Below, piece by piece: positions 18,358-27,453 of a DNA stretch of 64,000 nt; positions within the stretch are counted from its first letter, which is position 1; every line of letters begins with the position of its first letter. Position numbers and translations under genes: made by a program. The notes under the pieces are model-generated. The model had not been told where the DNA came from. It ran no database searches and saw only the letters and a program-made list of their open reading frames with translations. The DNA lies in contig WRBB01000008.1 of the NCBI GenBank assembly GCA_009779895.1, positions 23,565 through 87,564 of the forward strand. Reading direction: 5' to 3'. Source of the DNA: Lachnospiraceae bacterium (GTDB taxonomy: Bacteria; Bacillota; Clostridia; Lachnospirales; Lachnospiraceae).

Positions 18358-20597
18358 AACGACCTTTGTGTCTGATTGCTGTTTTCTTATTGGTGTTGCA
18401 AGCCATATTGGTGGGCGGATTTGAAATTGCGCAAGGTTTAAAGCCCTCCTATTTAGAGTTAAATTATCGGGAAAGGGAGAAAGTTTCCCTAATCGGTAAG
18501 GTTTATGACAGGGAAATAAAAAATAGCACTCAGCTTTTGTATCTAAAATCTATTTCAAGTTATCATTCAGACAAAGTTCTTATTTTTCTAAGAAACGAAA
18601 CATTCCCGGAACAGAACATAAAAATAGGAGATACCATAGAAGTATTTGGTCGTATTGACTTTTTTGACGTATCTCGAAATCAAGGTAATTTTAATCAAAA
18701 GTTTTATTATCAAAAACAAGGTATTTGTGGACAAATCCGAGCGGAACGAGTTGGGCTTATTTCAACTCAATCAGATGTAAACCCAAGAGAGTTTTTTCTT
18801 GTTTTTAAACATGCATGGCAAAACCGACTCATAGAAGAACTGGGTGATAAGTATGGTGGTTTGTTGAGTGCTATTTTATTAGGTGAGAGAAATTCCATTG
18901 GACAAGAAACAAAAAATCTATTTCAAAAAGCAGGCATTGGTCACATTTTGGCCATTTCAGGCTTGCATATGTCTTTTTTTGGTATTGGATGTTACGGTTT
19001 GTTGCGAAAAACGGGTGCTTCTTTTTTGTGGGCAGGTTTGGCTGTTCTTATATTATTAATCTTATACACGGCTATGGTTGGTTTGAGTGTTTCTGTGATT
19101 CGGGCACTTTGTATGTTTGCCATTAGAATAGGGGCTGAAATCTTAGGTCGCAATTATGATGCAATCAATAGCCTAGCCATTTCTTTTCTTGCGGTTTTTT
19201 CTTGGCGGCCACTGTCTATTTTTGATGTAGGTTTTCTGTTTTCATTTGCGGCTGTATTAAGCTTGATTTTGTTACGCCCTGTTTTTAAGAAAATATTGTT
19301 TTCGACAAAAAAGCAATCTGTGAAAGATAAGATTATCATTGCCAATCTCAAAATGAGTTTGTCTGTGAATCTGGCAATCAATTTGATGTTATTTCCGATT
19401 CTTCTTTATTTTTATTTTGAATTTCCGGTCTATTCCATTTTGATTAATATGCTTTTGGTTTCATTGATGCCTATTATATTGGGTGCAGGTTTGATTGGAT
19501 CGGCACTTTTGTGGATTCCTTTTGTGGGTGGTAATATTTTGCAGATAAGCAAAGGTATTTTATGGTTTTATGAAACGACTTGTGAATTTTTTTTGGCACT
19601 GCCTTTTAGTCGGATGGTAACGGGTCAACCAAAAGTATGGCAGATTGTGGTTTATTATGTATGTATGCTTGCATTTTATTTATATTTTAGAAGATTTCAA
19701 AAGGAACAAAAAGAGATAAACAGGCCAACAAGGCAGAAATTACAATGGAAAATGGCAATTTTCGTCTTTTTTATGATGATGACTTTATTTCCAATCCATT
19801 ATTTCCATAAAGATTTGACCGTTACAATGCTGGATGTAGGACAAGGGGATGGATTTTTTATGCGTGGTCCAAAAGGAAATACATATTTGTTTGATGGTGG
19901 CAGTAGCAATGTGAATGCAGTCGGTTTGTATCGTATTACTCCATTTTTAAGTTTTCAAGGTGTGCATTCTTTGGATTATGTGTTTGTTTCCCATGGAGAT
20001 ACGGACCATCATAGTGGTATTGAAGAATTGTTGTTGAATCAAAAAAATGGAATAAAAATCAAAACGTTGGTTTTACCCGCAGCGGATTCACAGGATGAAA
20101 GTTTAAAGATGTTGGCCGGTTTAGCACGGGCACATGGCACACGTGTCAGCGTGATAGAGGCGGGTCAATCTTTGACGGAGGGTAATTTGGAGATTTATTC
20201 TTTGGGTCCGTCAAAAGATTATGATTTGCTTTCCAGCAATGATTCTTCTATGATACTTTCGATTCGTTATGGTGATTTTTCGATGTTATTTACAGGAGAT
20301 ATTGAAAGTAACGGTGAACAGGTTATGGTGAGACAGGGGTTATTGGAAAAGCATAAGGTGCTGAAAGTGGCACATCATGGTTCCAAAACCTCTAGTACAG
20401 AGATGTTTTTGGCGGAGGTGTCACCAAAGGTTGCTTTTATTTCTGCGGGGATTCAGAATCTTTACGGACATCCTCATGGTGATGTGGTCAAACGTTTAAA
20501 AGAGCAAGGCATTGTTATTTTTAATACGCAAGAGAGTGGGGCGGTTACCATTCGTAGTGACGGGCAGAAAATGAAAATTAGCACTTTCTTGCGGTAG
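18351..20597 (+). CDS. comEC: ComEC/Rec2 DNA-uptake channel with C-terminal metallo-beta-lactamase domain
   Basis: ComEC forms the inner-membrane channel for single-stranded DNA during transformation. The 748-residue protein has the three usual parts. The N-terminal DUF4131/OB-like region spans roughly 1-160. The multi-pass Competence domain follows, with GHILAISGLHMSFFGIG and YTAMVGLSVSVIRA. The C-terminal metallo-beta-lactamase-fold domain holds VTMLDVGQGDGFFM and metal site SHGDTDHHSG (from His548), plus KVAHHGSKTS. Length is normal for a full ComEC. The start ATG overlaps the end of the kinase gene and has GAGGAAG upstream. Together with comEA this suggests that uptake machinery is encoded; comEB or pilus genes are not in view. 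Confidence 0.93.
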   Translation: MLKRPLCLIAVFLLVLQAILVGGFEIAQGLKPSYLELNYREREKVSLIGKVYDREIKNSTQLLYLKSISSYHSDKVLIFLRNETFPEQNIKIGDTIEVFGRIDFFDVSRNQGNFNQKFYYQKQGICGQIRAERVGLISTQSDVNPREFFLVFKHAWQNRLIEELGDKYGGLLSAILLGERNSIGQETKNLFQKAGIGHILAISGLHMSFFGIGCYGLLRKTGASFLWAGLAVLILLILYTAMVGLSVSVIRALCMFAIRIGAEILGRNYDAINSLAISFLAVFSWRPLSIFDVGFLFSFAAVLSLILLRPVFKKILFSTKKQSVKDKIIIANLKMSLSVNLAINLMLFPILLYFYFEFPVYSILINMLLVSLMPIILGAGLIGSALLWIPFVGGNILQISKGILWFYETTCEFFLALPFSRMVTGQPKVWQIVVYYVCMLAFYLYFRRFQKEQKEINRPTRQKLQWKMAIFVFFMMMTLFPIHYFHKDLTVTMLDVGQGDGFFMRGPKGNTYLFDGGSSNVNAVGLYRITPFLSFQGVHSLDYVFVSHGDTDHHSGIEELLLNQKNGIKIKTLVLPAADSQDESLKMLAGLARAHGTRVSVIEAGQSLTEGNLEIYSLGPSKDYDLLSSNDSSMILSIRYGDFSMLFTGDIESNGEQVMVRQGLLEKHKVLKVAHHGSKTSSTEMFLAEVSPKVAFISAGIQNLYGHPHGDVVKRLKEQGIVIFNTQESGAVTIRSDGQKMKISTFLR

Positions 20598-20617
20598 AAA
20601 ACAATCTATAGTATAAT
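20589..20617 (+). promoter_or_regulatory. Possible purA promoter
   Basis: TATAAT (20612-20617) with TTGCGG (20589-20594) 17 bp upstream. The -35 overlaps the comEC stop codon region. No purine riboswitch is visible in the short leader. Confidence 0.5.
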
Positions 20618-20654
20618 CATTAGAGGTTAAAAGTTTTCCAATGGAGGTTTGTGT

Positions 20655-21932
20655 ATGGTAAAGGCTGTAGTTGGAGCGAATTGGGGCGACGAGGGAAAAG
20701 GTAAGATTACAGATATGCTGGGTAGTGCGGCAGACATTGTTGTTCGTTATCAAGGTGGAGCAAATGCAGGACATACCATTGTCAATCAGTATGGAAAATT
20801 TGCGTTGCATACTCTACCTTCCGGTGTTTTTTATGATAATATTACAAATGTGATTGGCAACGGAGTGGCGTTGGATATTCCGGTGTTGATAGATGAGATT
20901 GCGTCTATTATAAGCAAAGGTGTGCCCGCGCCAAAGTTATTGGTTTCCGATCGTGCGCATATTATGATGTCTTACCACAAAAACTTTGATGCATATGAAG
21001 AAGAGCGGTTGGGTAAAAAATCGTTTGGTTCGACGAAGTCAGGGATTGCGCCTTTTTATTCAGATAAATTTGCCAAGATAGGTTTTCAAGTGAGTGAGTT
21101 ATTTGATGATGATTTGTTAAAAGAAAAAGTTATTAAAATTGCTGAGATGAAAAATGTTTTGCTTACCTATTTTTATCATCGTCCGGCTTTGCAACCGGAA
21201 GACTTATATAAAGAGTTGGTAGCTTATCGGCAGAAAATAGAACCCTTCGTTTGCGATGTGTCTTTATATTTAGATAAAGCGATTAAAAAGGGAAAAGATA
21301 TTTTGTTGGAAGGTCAGTTGGGTGCTTTAAAAGACCCGGATCACGGTATTTATCCGATGGTGACCTCATCTTCCACATTGGCAGCTTATGGAGCGATTGG
21401 GGCGGGTATTCCACCTTATGCGATTCAAGATATTATTGTGGTTTGCAAAGCTTATTCCAGTGCGGTTGGAGCTGGTGCTTTTGTCAGTGAGATTTTTGAC
21501 GAGGCGGCGGAAACGTTGCGGCTTCGTGGTGGTGATGGTGGTGAGTTTGGGGCGACGACAGGACGGCCGAGAAGAGTTGGTTGGTTTGATTGTGTGGCTT
21601 CTCGGTATGGTTGTCGTTTACAAGGTGCTACAGAAGTGGCTTTTACAGTATTGGATGTATTAGGTTACTTAGATGAGATTCCTGTTTGTGTCGGATATGA
21701 AATAGACGGTGAAGTTTTGACAGATTTTCCAGTGACGCATAGATTGAATAAAGCCAAGCCCGTTTTAGAGGTTTTGCCGGGTTGGCAAGAAGAAATTAGA
21801 GGCATAAAAGATTACGAAAACCTACCAAAGAATTGCCGTAGATACATTGAATTTGTGGAAGAGAAACTTGGATTTCCAATCAAAATGATTAGCAATGGAC
21901 CAAATAGAGATGATATTATTTATAAACGGTAA
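20655..21932 (+). CDS. purA: Adenylosuccinate synthetase
   Basis: PurA joins IMP and aspartate using GTP to give adenylosuccinate, the first committed step to AMP. The 425-residue protein starts with [12 protein letters not shown], the catalytic Asp/P-loop region. It has [10 protein letters not shown], the [11 protein letters not shown] block, [16 protein letters not shown], and [12 protein letters not shown]. The ATG at 20655 follows TGGAGG by 7 bases and is preferred over the TTG at 20649. Confidence 0.97.
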   Translation: MVKAVVGANWGDEGKGKITDMLGSAADIVVRYQGGANAGHTIVNQYGKFALHTLPSGVFYDNITNVIGNGVALDIPVLIDEIASIISKGVPAPKLLVSDRAHIMMSYHKNFDAYEEERLGKKSFGSTKSGIAPFYSDKFAKIGFQVSELFDDDLLKEKVIKIAEMKNVLLTYFYHRPALQPEDLYKELVAYRQKIEPFVCDVSLYLDKAIKKGKDILLEGQLGALKDPDHGIYPMVTSSSTLAAYGAIGAGIPPYAIQDIIVVCKAYSSAVGAGAFVSEIFDEAAETLRLRGGDGGEFGATTGRPRRVGWFDCVASRYGCRLQGATEVAFTVLDVLGYLDEIPVCVGYEIDGEVLTDFPVTHRLNKAKPVLEVLPGWQEEIRGIKDYENLPKNCRRYIEFVEEKLGFPIKMISNGPNRDDIIYKR

Positions 21933-21967
21933 AAATAAGCGTAACCAGAAAAAGGAGTATAAAGAAC

Positions 21968-22483
21968 ATGAGTAATGCAACACTATTAGAGCAATGGAGA
22001 GAGATTGCCTATAATACGGAAACAGATAAACGACAGTTGGAGCGTTTTTGGGCAGAGTATTTTAATATTGAAAAGGAGATTTACATACAATTGTTGGAAA
22101 CGCCCGATGTAGAAGTGAGGGGCAGCGTGAAAGAGTTGGCAGAAAAATTTGAACTGCCTGTGTTGACGATGGTTGGTTTTTTGGATGGGGTGAACGATAG
22201 TTTGCAGAAAAAAAATCCCATTGAAGAAATGACGGAAGATACGGAGGTTGCCTTAGCCCTTGATAAAGAGTTGTTGTATAAGAATATGGTAGATGCAAAG
22301 GCTGATTGGTTGTATGAATTACCTCAGTGGGAGTCAATTTTCGATGAAGATACGAGAAGACAGCTTTATTTAGAGCAAAAGAAATCAGGTACGGTTCGTA
22401 AGGAGAAGAAAGTCGGTAGAAATGAGCCTTGCCCTTGTGAGAGTGGTAAGAAATACAAGCAATGTTGTGGTAGAAAAGCATAA
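21968..22483 (+). CDS. SEC-C motif protein
   Basis: A 171-residue protein whose C-terminus is a SEC-C zinc-binding motif ([19 protein letters not shown]), the same motif found at the SecA tail, where it binds zinc and contacts SecB or ribosomes. The N-terminal 140 residues are helical and acidic, with no recognised enzyme motif. It may be a regulatory or chaperone-like protein; the function is unknown. AAAGGAG lies upstream of the ATG. Its stop codon overlaps the start of the next gene (TAATG), so the two are coupled. Confidence 0.75.
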   Translation: MSNATLLEQWREIAYNTETDKRQLERFWAEYFNIEKEIYIQLLETPDVEVRGSVKELAEKFELPVLTMVGFLDGVNDSLQKKNPIEEMTEDTEVALALDKELLYKNMVDAKADWLYELPQWESIFDEDTRRQLYLEQKKSGTVRKEKKVGRNEPCPCESGKKYKQCCGRKA

Positions 22484-23220
22484 TGTTTGTGTATTGTATT
22501 TTTATGGGCACGTTAAGTGCCCTTTATTATATCCTGATTGCTTGTTACACCAAAAAGTTAAATGCTACATTTTCTTTATGTTGGATTGCGTTTGCTTTGA
22601 TTCATGTTCTAATTGGTTTTTTGATTCCGGAGACGGTTTTGGAATTATGGATATGGGGTGCTTTTGCCCTTGGGTGGATTGTTTTTTTTGTTGTTGGTAT
22701 TCCTATTGTTTTGGCGATGTTTCAAAAGGAAAGAAAGGGCTTATCCTTTATTATTGTATTGGGGGCACAGATACGTGGTATACGTATTACGAATTCTTTG
22801 TATCGACGCTTGGGAAGAGCTTGTCGTTATTTGCGAGACAATCCGGAGACGGTAGCTATTGTTTCAGGAGGTCAAGGTCCGGGAGAAGATATCAGTGAGG
22901 CCGAGGCAATGGCCGGTTTTTTGCGTGGGAAAGGGATTTTGGAAGAACGGATTTTACGAGAAGACAAATCTACTTCTACGTGGGAAAATTTAGCTTTTAC
23001 CAAAGAGTTGATTGCAGATGTGGAGTTTGAGGCAGTACCCATTGGAATTGTTTCCAATGGTTTTCACATATATCGGTCGTTGTGGCTAGGAAGAGCGATG
23101 GGATATGGAAATTTATATGGCATTTCGGCCACGTCCAATCCTATTTTATTACCAAATTATTTTGTGCGAGAAGTGGTTGCGATTATTGTCATGAAAGCAA
23201 AAAGTAAGTTCAAAAAATGA
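22483..23220 (+). CDS. YdcF/SanA-like (DUF218) membrane protein
   Basis: The 245-residue protein begins with three or so hydrophobic helices (residues about 1-82). A DUF218 domain follows, with FIIVLGAQIRG, a RLGRACRYLRDNPE helix, IVSGGQGPGEDISEAEAM, EDKSTSTWENLAFTK, and IVSNGFHIYRS in the place of the usual S-D/N-x-xH motif. The family is membrane-linked with uncertain function, often near peptidoglycan or envelope genes. Its start overlaps the SEC-C gene stop by one base. Another member is truncated at the left edge of the window. Confidence 0.8.
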   Translation: MFVYCIFMGTLSALYYILIACYTKKLNATFSLCWIAFALIHVLIGFLIPETVLELWIWGAFALGWIVFFVVGIPIVLAMFQKERKGLSFIIVLGAQIRGIRITNSLYRRLGRACRYLRDNPETVAIVSGGQGPGEDISEAEAMAGFLRGKGILEERILREDKSTSTWENLAFTKELIADVEFEAVPIGIVSNGFHIYRSLWLGRAMGYGNLYGISATSNPILLPNYFVREVVAIIVMKAKSKFKK

Positions 23221-23222
23221 TA

Positions 23223-23251
23223 TTGTATTTATTAAAGTTTTTCAGTATGAT
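23223..23251 (+). promoter_or_regulatory. Possible thrS promoter
   Basis: TTGTAT (23223-23228) and TATGAT (23246-23251) with a 17-bp spacer. The leader to thrS is only about 60 bases and holds no T-box. Confidence 0.4.
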
Positions 23252-23315
23252 AGAACTATTGTATAAATGTATATATAGAAGAAAATAGAATGGAAGAGAA
23301 AGGGAAGATGTAGTT

Positions 23316-25211
23316 ATGAAAATCACCTTAAAAGATGGTTCTACAAAGGAATACAGCAAGAGTCTCAGCGTATATGAAATCGCACGGGATATCAGTGAAG
23401 GTCTGGCAAGGATGGCGACTTCAGGTGAAGTAGATGGAGAAATTGTTGATTTACGTTATGTTGTGGATAAAGATTGTAAACTAGCGATTTTGACATTTCA
23501 AGATGAAAAGGGTAGATGTGCCTTTTGGCATACTGCTTCCCACATTATGGCGCAGGCGGTAAAGCGATTGTATCCCGATGCCCGGTTGGCCATTGGTCCT
23601 GATATCGCCAATGGGTTTTATTATGATATTGATTTGGAAGTGTCTTTGACCTCAGACGATTTTGGTAAGATTGAGAGTGAGATGAAAAAAATTGTTAAGG
23701 AAGATTTGGAAATTACGCGATTTACAAAACCAAGAGATGAGGCAATTGCTTATTTTTGCGAGAAAAAAGAGCCTTATAAGGTGGAATTGATTGAAGATTT
23801 GCCGGAGGATTCTATCATTAGCTTTTATCAGCAAGGCGAGTTTGTTGATTTATGTGCAGGACCTCATTTGCTTTCTACAAAATATATAAAGGCTTTTCAA
23901 TTGACCAGTCTTGCAGGTGCATATTGGCGTGGAGATGAAAAAAATAAAATGCTTCAACGTATTTATGGTACGGCTTTCCCTAAAAAAGCGGAATTGGAAG
24001 CGTATTTAGAACGAATGGAAGAGGCGAAAAAAAGGGATCACAGAAAAATTGGCAGAGAGCTGGGTTTGTTCATGATTTTGGAAGAGAGTCCGGGCTTTCC
24101 ATTCTTTATGCCAAAAGGTATGGTTTTGAAAAATGAGTTATTGAGCTACTGGCGTAAGGTTCATGAGAGAAATGGTTATCAGGAGGTTTCCACACCGATT
24201 ATTTTAAGTCGTAAATTGTGGGAGCAATCCGGGCATTGGGGACATTATCAAGAAAATATGTACACAACAAGGGTGGATGAAGATGATTTTGCAATTAAGC
24301 CTATGAACTGTCCGGGCGGAATTTTAGCGTATCGTTTTGAACCCCATTCTTATAAGGATTTGCCTTTGCGTTTGGGTGAGTTGGGGTTGGTACATCGCCA
24401 TGAAAAATCAGGTCAATTACATGGTTTGATGCGTGTGCGCAATTTTACGCAAGATGATGCTCATATTTTTTGTACCAGAGACCAGATTCGGGATGAAATC
24501 AAAGCCATTGCGACTTTGATTCATGAGGTATATACATTTTTTGGTTTTACATATAAAATTGAGCTGTCTACAAAACCTGAAAATAGCATGGGTAGCCAAG
24601 CAGATTGGGATCAAGCAACGACCGCACTTCATGATGCCTTGGATGATCTGGGTTTGCCTTATATTGTCAACGAGGGAGATGGGGCTTTTTATGGACCAAA
24701 GATTGATTTTCATTTAGAAGATTGTATCGGTAGAACATGGCAATGCGGCACCATTCAGTTAGACTTTCAATTGCCGCAGCGGTTTGAACTGGAGTATACA
24801 GGGGCGGATGGAGAAAAACATCAGCCGATTATGATTCATCGTGTGGTATTTGGTTCCATTGAGCGTTTCATTGGTATTTTGATTGAGCATTTTGCCGGCG
24901 CTTTTCCATTATGGCTTTCTCCGGTACAGGTACGTGTCTTGCCTATTTCTGATAAGTATTTGCAATATGGCGAAAAAGTAAAAGAAGCTTTGCAGAAAAT
25001 AGGTGCTAGAGTAGAAGTGGATCACAGAGCGGAGAAAATTGGTTATAAAATTAGAGAGGCTCAAATGCAAAAAGTACCCTATATGTTGATTGTTGGTGAA
25101 AAAGAGGAAGCGGATGCACTGGTTTCTGTTAGAAGTAGAGTGGCGGGTGATATTGGACAAAAGTCAATCGAAGATTTTGTAAAGGCAATTCAAAAAGAAT
25201 TGGAGATTTAA
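23316..25211 (+). CDS. thrS: Threonyl-tRNA synthetase
   Basis: ThrS charges tRNA-Thr. The 631-residue protein has an N-terminal TGS domain (1-60), and an editing domain with His72 and His76 in FWHTASHIMAQ. The class II catalytic core has motif 2 (GLVHRHEKSGQLHGLMRVR), zinc ligands in NCPGG and later MIHRVVFGS (motif 3 end), and QDDAHIF. The anticodon-binding domain contains PVQVRVLPISDKY. Length is close to the bacterial norm, if slightly short in the N-terminus. GGGAAG precedes the ATG. It is unusual for a Firmicute that no T-box leader is visible. Confidence 0.97.
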   Translation: MKITLKDGSTKEYSKSLSVYEIARDISEGLARMATSGEVDGEIVDLRYVVDKDCKLAILTFQDEKGRCAFWHTASHIMAQAVKRLYPDARLAIGPDIANGFYYDIDLEVSLTSDDFGKIESEMKKIVKEDLEITRFTKPRDEAIAYFCEKKEPYKVELIEDLPEDSIISFYQQGEFVDLCAGPHLLSTKYIKAFQLTSLAGAYWRGDEKNKMLQRIYGTAFPKKAELEAYLERMEEAKKRDHRKIGRELGLFMILEESPGFPFFMPKGMVLKNELLSYWRKVHERNGYQEVSTPIILSRKLWEQSGHWGHYQENMYTTRVDEDDFAIKPMNCPGGILAYRFEPHSYKDLPLRLGELGLVHRHEKSGQLHGLMRVRNFTQDDAHIFCTRDQIRDEIKAIATLIHEVYTFFGFTYKIELSTKPENSMGSQADWDQATTALHDALDDLGLPYIVNEGDGAFYGPKIDFHLEDCIGRTWQCGTIQLDFQLPQRFELEYTGADGEKHQPIMIHRVVFGSIERFIGILIEHFAGAFPLWLSPVQVRVLPISDKYLQYGEKVKEALQKIGARVEVDHRAEKIGYKIREAQMQKVPYMLIVGEKEEADALVSVRSRVAGDIGQKSIEDFVKAIQKELEI

Positions 25212-25340
25212 GGTGTATCGGTAGAGGCTTTTGATTATGTGATGCGTTTGCGCCCAAGAAGATTTGGAAGAAGTTTGTTGTTGTATTTTCAGGTTTTGAT
25301 GTAGTTAGATTGCAAGAGTTGTAAGGAGGGAGAGAGTAAG

Positions 25341-26261
25341 ATGCCAATTCGCGTGCAGAATGATTTGCCCGTAAAAGGGATACTGGAAAATGAAAATATT
25401 TTTGTGATGGATGAAAAAAGAGCAACGCATCAGGATATTAGGCCTTTGCAAATAGGATTATTAAATTTGATGCCAATAAAGGAAGACACAGAATTGCAGA
25501 TTTTACGTTCTTTATCCAATACGCCTTTGCAGGTGGACGTGACATTTGTTCGTGTTTCTTCTCATGTAGCAAAAAATACTTCTGCCAGTCATATCAACAA
25601 ATTTTACACGACCTTTGCAGAAATTAAAAATAGAAGATTTGATGGTTTTATTATTACAGGTGCTCCTGTTGAGCAGTTACCTTTTGAAGAGGTGGACTAC
25701 TGGACAGAGCTAAAGGATATTATGGAATGGACCAATACCCATGTGACATCAACGTTACATTTGTGTTGGGGTGCACAAGCAGGTTTGTTTTATCATTATG
25801 GCATTAAAAAAGAGCCGTTGGCGAAAAAGATGTTTGGTATATTCAAGCATTATGTGAGAAACCGCAAAGTTCCTTTGGTACGGGGGTTTGATGATGTCTT
25901 TTTTGCACCACATTCCAGACATACCACCAATTCTGCGAAACTGCTGGAAAATCATAAAGAGATTACAATATTGGCCGATTCAAAGGAGGCAGGTGTATTT
26001 CTTTGTATGGCAAAAGATGGTAGGCAGATATTTACCTTTGGTCATCCTGAATATGACAGAATTACTTTGGATAATGAGTATAAGCGAGATAAAAACAAAG
26101 GGTTGGATATTGATAAACCGTTTAATTATTATCCTGAGAATGATGCGACGCAAAAACCATATTTGGTTTGGCGCTCTCATTCCAATAATTTGTATACCAA
26201 TTGGTTAAATTACTATGTGTATCAGATAACCCCGTATAATTTAGAAAATACCCCGTTTTAA
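25341..26261 (+). CDS. metA: Homoserine O-acetyltransferase (MetA family)
   Basis: MetA acylates homoserine in methionine synthesis. The 306-residue protein has the NLMPIKEDTE block, catalytic Cys142 in LHLCWGAQAGL, and His in FGHPEYD with Glu two residues later. Residue 111 is Glu (in ITGAPVE); published work on Bacillus MetA ties Glu at this place to acetyl-CoA rather than succinyl-CoA use, so acetylation is predicted. The start ATG follows AAGGAGGG. It ends 12 bases from the convergent IclR gene. No SAM riboswitch is visible upstream. Confidence 0.94.
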   Translation: MPIRVQNDLPVKGILENENIFVMDEKRATHQDIRPLQIGLLNLMPIKEDTELQILRSLSNTPLQVDVTFVRVSSHVAKNTSASHINKFYTTFAEIKNRRFDGFIITGAPVEQLPFEEVDYWTELKDIMEWTNTHVTSTLHLCWGAQAGLFYHYGIKKEPLAKKMFGIFKHYVRNRKVPLVRGFDDVFFAPHSRHTTNSAKLLENHKEITILADSKEAGVFLCMAKDGRQIFTFGHPEYDRITLDNEYKRDKNKGLDIDKPFNYYPENDATQKPYLVWRSHSNNLYTNWLNYYVYQITPYNLENTPF

Positions 26262-26273
26262 ATGTGTCAACCA

Positions 26274-27020
26274 TTAGAATCTCTGTCCCAAGTCCTCTGC
26301 TTTTTTCCGCAACATATTGGAAAATATTACGATCTGCTCATCGTTGAAGCGCAATGATGGACCCGTGGTACTCAAACCGCCCACGATCTCGCCCTGACGG
26401 TTGAAAACAGGGACACCAACGCATTTGATACCGTATTCATGTTCCATATTGTCTATGCTATAACCACGAGCCCTAGTCAATCGGAGCTCTTCTCGCATCA
26501 CGTCAGGGTCAGTGATTGAGTAGTCAGTGTGCTTTATTAAGGGCTTACTTAGTAGGTTTTCGATGAAATCATCACTCATATAAGCGAGCATAGCTTTGCC
26601 GATACCGGTGCATACCATAGAAGCTTTCATTCCCTGTACCCATCTAGTGTTGTACATCCGGTCTGGAAAGGCACCATCCATATAGATTACATCTTCGTTC
26701 TTAGGGATTGCAAAGTAGCAGGTTTCATCGGTTTCTTCTACAAGTTCAGTTAAACAGCGATGGATGACATTGTGTGATCCCATGGTGGATGAGAGCACAT
26801 GGCTCAACTCAAGGATTTTGAGACCCAAGCGATACTTGCCCGTTGTGGTGTTTTGCTCTAAATAACCACAGAGCTCTAGGGTTGATACGATGTTGTGTAC
26901 TGTACTTTTATATAAATCAAGCTCTTGGGAGATATCTGTGATACCCAGCTCTGGTTTCGTAACTGTGAAGCAACCAAGGACGTTCATTGCCTTTTCTAGT
27001 GATTTGATTTTGGCTTCCAT
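26274..27020 (-). CDS. IclR-family transcriptional regulator
   Basis: The 248-residue protein has an N-terminal winged helix (residues about 5-65, with GITDISQELDLYKSTVHNIV), and the IclR effector-binding domain with the GKAMLAYMSDD, TRARGYSIDNMEHEYGIKCVGVPVFN and GGLSTTGPS stretches. Such proteins commonly control catabolism of aromatic acids, sugar acids or short organic acids. Codon use (CTA, CTC, ATC, AAC) differs from the neighbours and suggests recent transfer. Its own upstream region holds TTGAAC-type sites that could be operators. The regulated gene is not obvious: the flanking segment 27021-27453 seems decayed and the acetamidase operon is led by its own GntR. Confidence 0.9.
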   Translation of the reverse strand: MEAKIKSLEKAMNVLGCFTVTKPELGITDISQELDLYKSTVHNIVSTLELCGYLEQNTTTGKYRLGLKILELSHVLSSTMGSHNVIHRCLTELVEETDETCYFAIPKNEDVIYMDGAFPDRMYNTRWVQGMKASMVCTGIGKAMLAYMSDDFIENLLSKPLIKHTDYSITDPDVMREELRLTRARGYSIDNMEHEYGIKCVGVPVFNRQGEIVGGLSTTGPSLRFNDEQIVIFSNMLRKKAEDLGQRF

Positions 27021-27121
27021 TTCTCACCTCTGTTCTATATTATATAATCTGGTTCAAATATACTGTATTATATTTTTTGATAAATGTCTACAAAAAAATG
27101 AGAAAAAATTGAAAAAAATTG

Positions 27122-27151
27122 TTGACATAGAGGGAGATTTTGATTTATAAT
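27122..27151 (+). promoter_or_regulatory. Near-consensus promoter divergent from the IclR gene
   Basis: A perfect TTGACA (27122-27127) and a perfect TATAAT (27146-27151) with an 18-bp spacer. It is the best promoter match in the window, yet it leads only to a short remnant frame. The two TTGAAC repeats just downstream, 20 bp apart, could be regulator sites. Confidence 0.75.
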
Positions 27152-27185
27152 GCGATTGAACACAGTTATACATAGTTGAACGCGA

Positions 27186-27430
27186 ATGGTAAACTATATT
27201 TTTTTCGATAAAGAGCGGAGAAAGTAAGCGATGTGGTTTCGATAGGCGCTTTGATAGAGAGGCAGTTATATCCTACCAACGCAAAATATAGTTTGGAGCT
27301 CAACAACATACCAGTAGATATTACCTGTCGCTCCAAGGATAGCACGGAGTTTAACAAGACATTTGCCTTAGAAGTAGAATCACTTAAGAGGATTACAGAT
27401 GCTCTTGAAGAAGAGCTAGGAATGAGTTGA
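27186..27430 (+). pseudogene. Short, probably decayed coding remnant behind the strong promoter
   Basis: ATG at 27186 opens a 13-codon frame (reading MVNYIFFDKERRK) that stops at 27225. The adjacent frame is open from 27212 to the TGA at 27430 and reads through SIGALIERQLYPTNAKYSLE and ends DALEEELGMS. A single base shift near 27223 would join them into one protein of about 80 residues. No ribosome binding site is visible for either start. Codon use matches the IclR gene rather than the rest of the window. I recognise no family; it may be a remnant of an IclR-controlled gene or a small real protein starting at GTG 27233. Confidence 0.35.
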
Positions 27431-27453
27431 GAAAAGTGTTGACATTCCAGTAT

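Larger units (their letters stand above)
27021..27453. other. Intergenic segment with strong promoter and gene remnant
   Basis: This 433-base stretch contains an IclR-side TATAAT (27044-27039, minus strand), GTTCAA at 27052-27057, a near-consensus plus-strand promoter at 27122-27151, and two TTGAAC sites at 27156-27161 and 27176-27181. It ends with a short plus-strand frame (27212-27430). I see no RNA gene, terminator or insertion-sequence end. Confidence 0.6.

Noticed and set aside
25212..25340. Possible SAM riboswitch before metA
   Set aside because: The 129-base gap has no SAM-I core or terminator hairpin that I can recognise.
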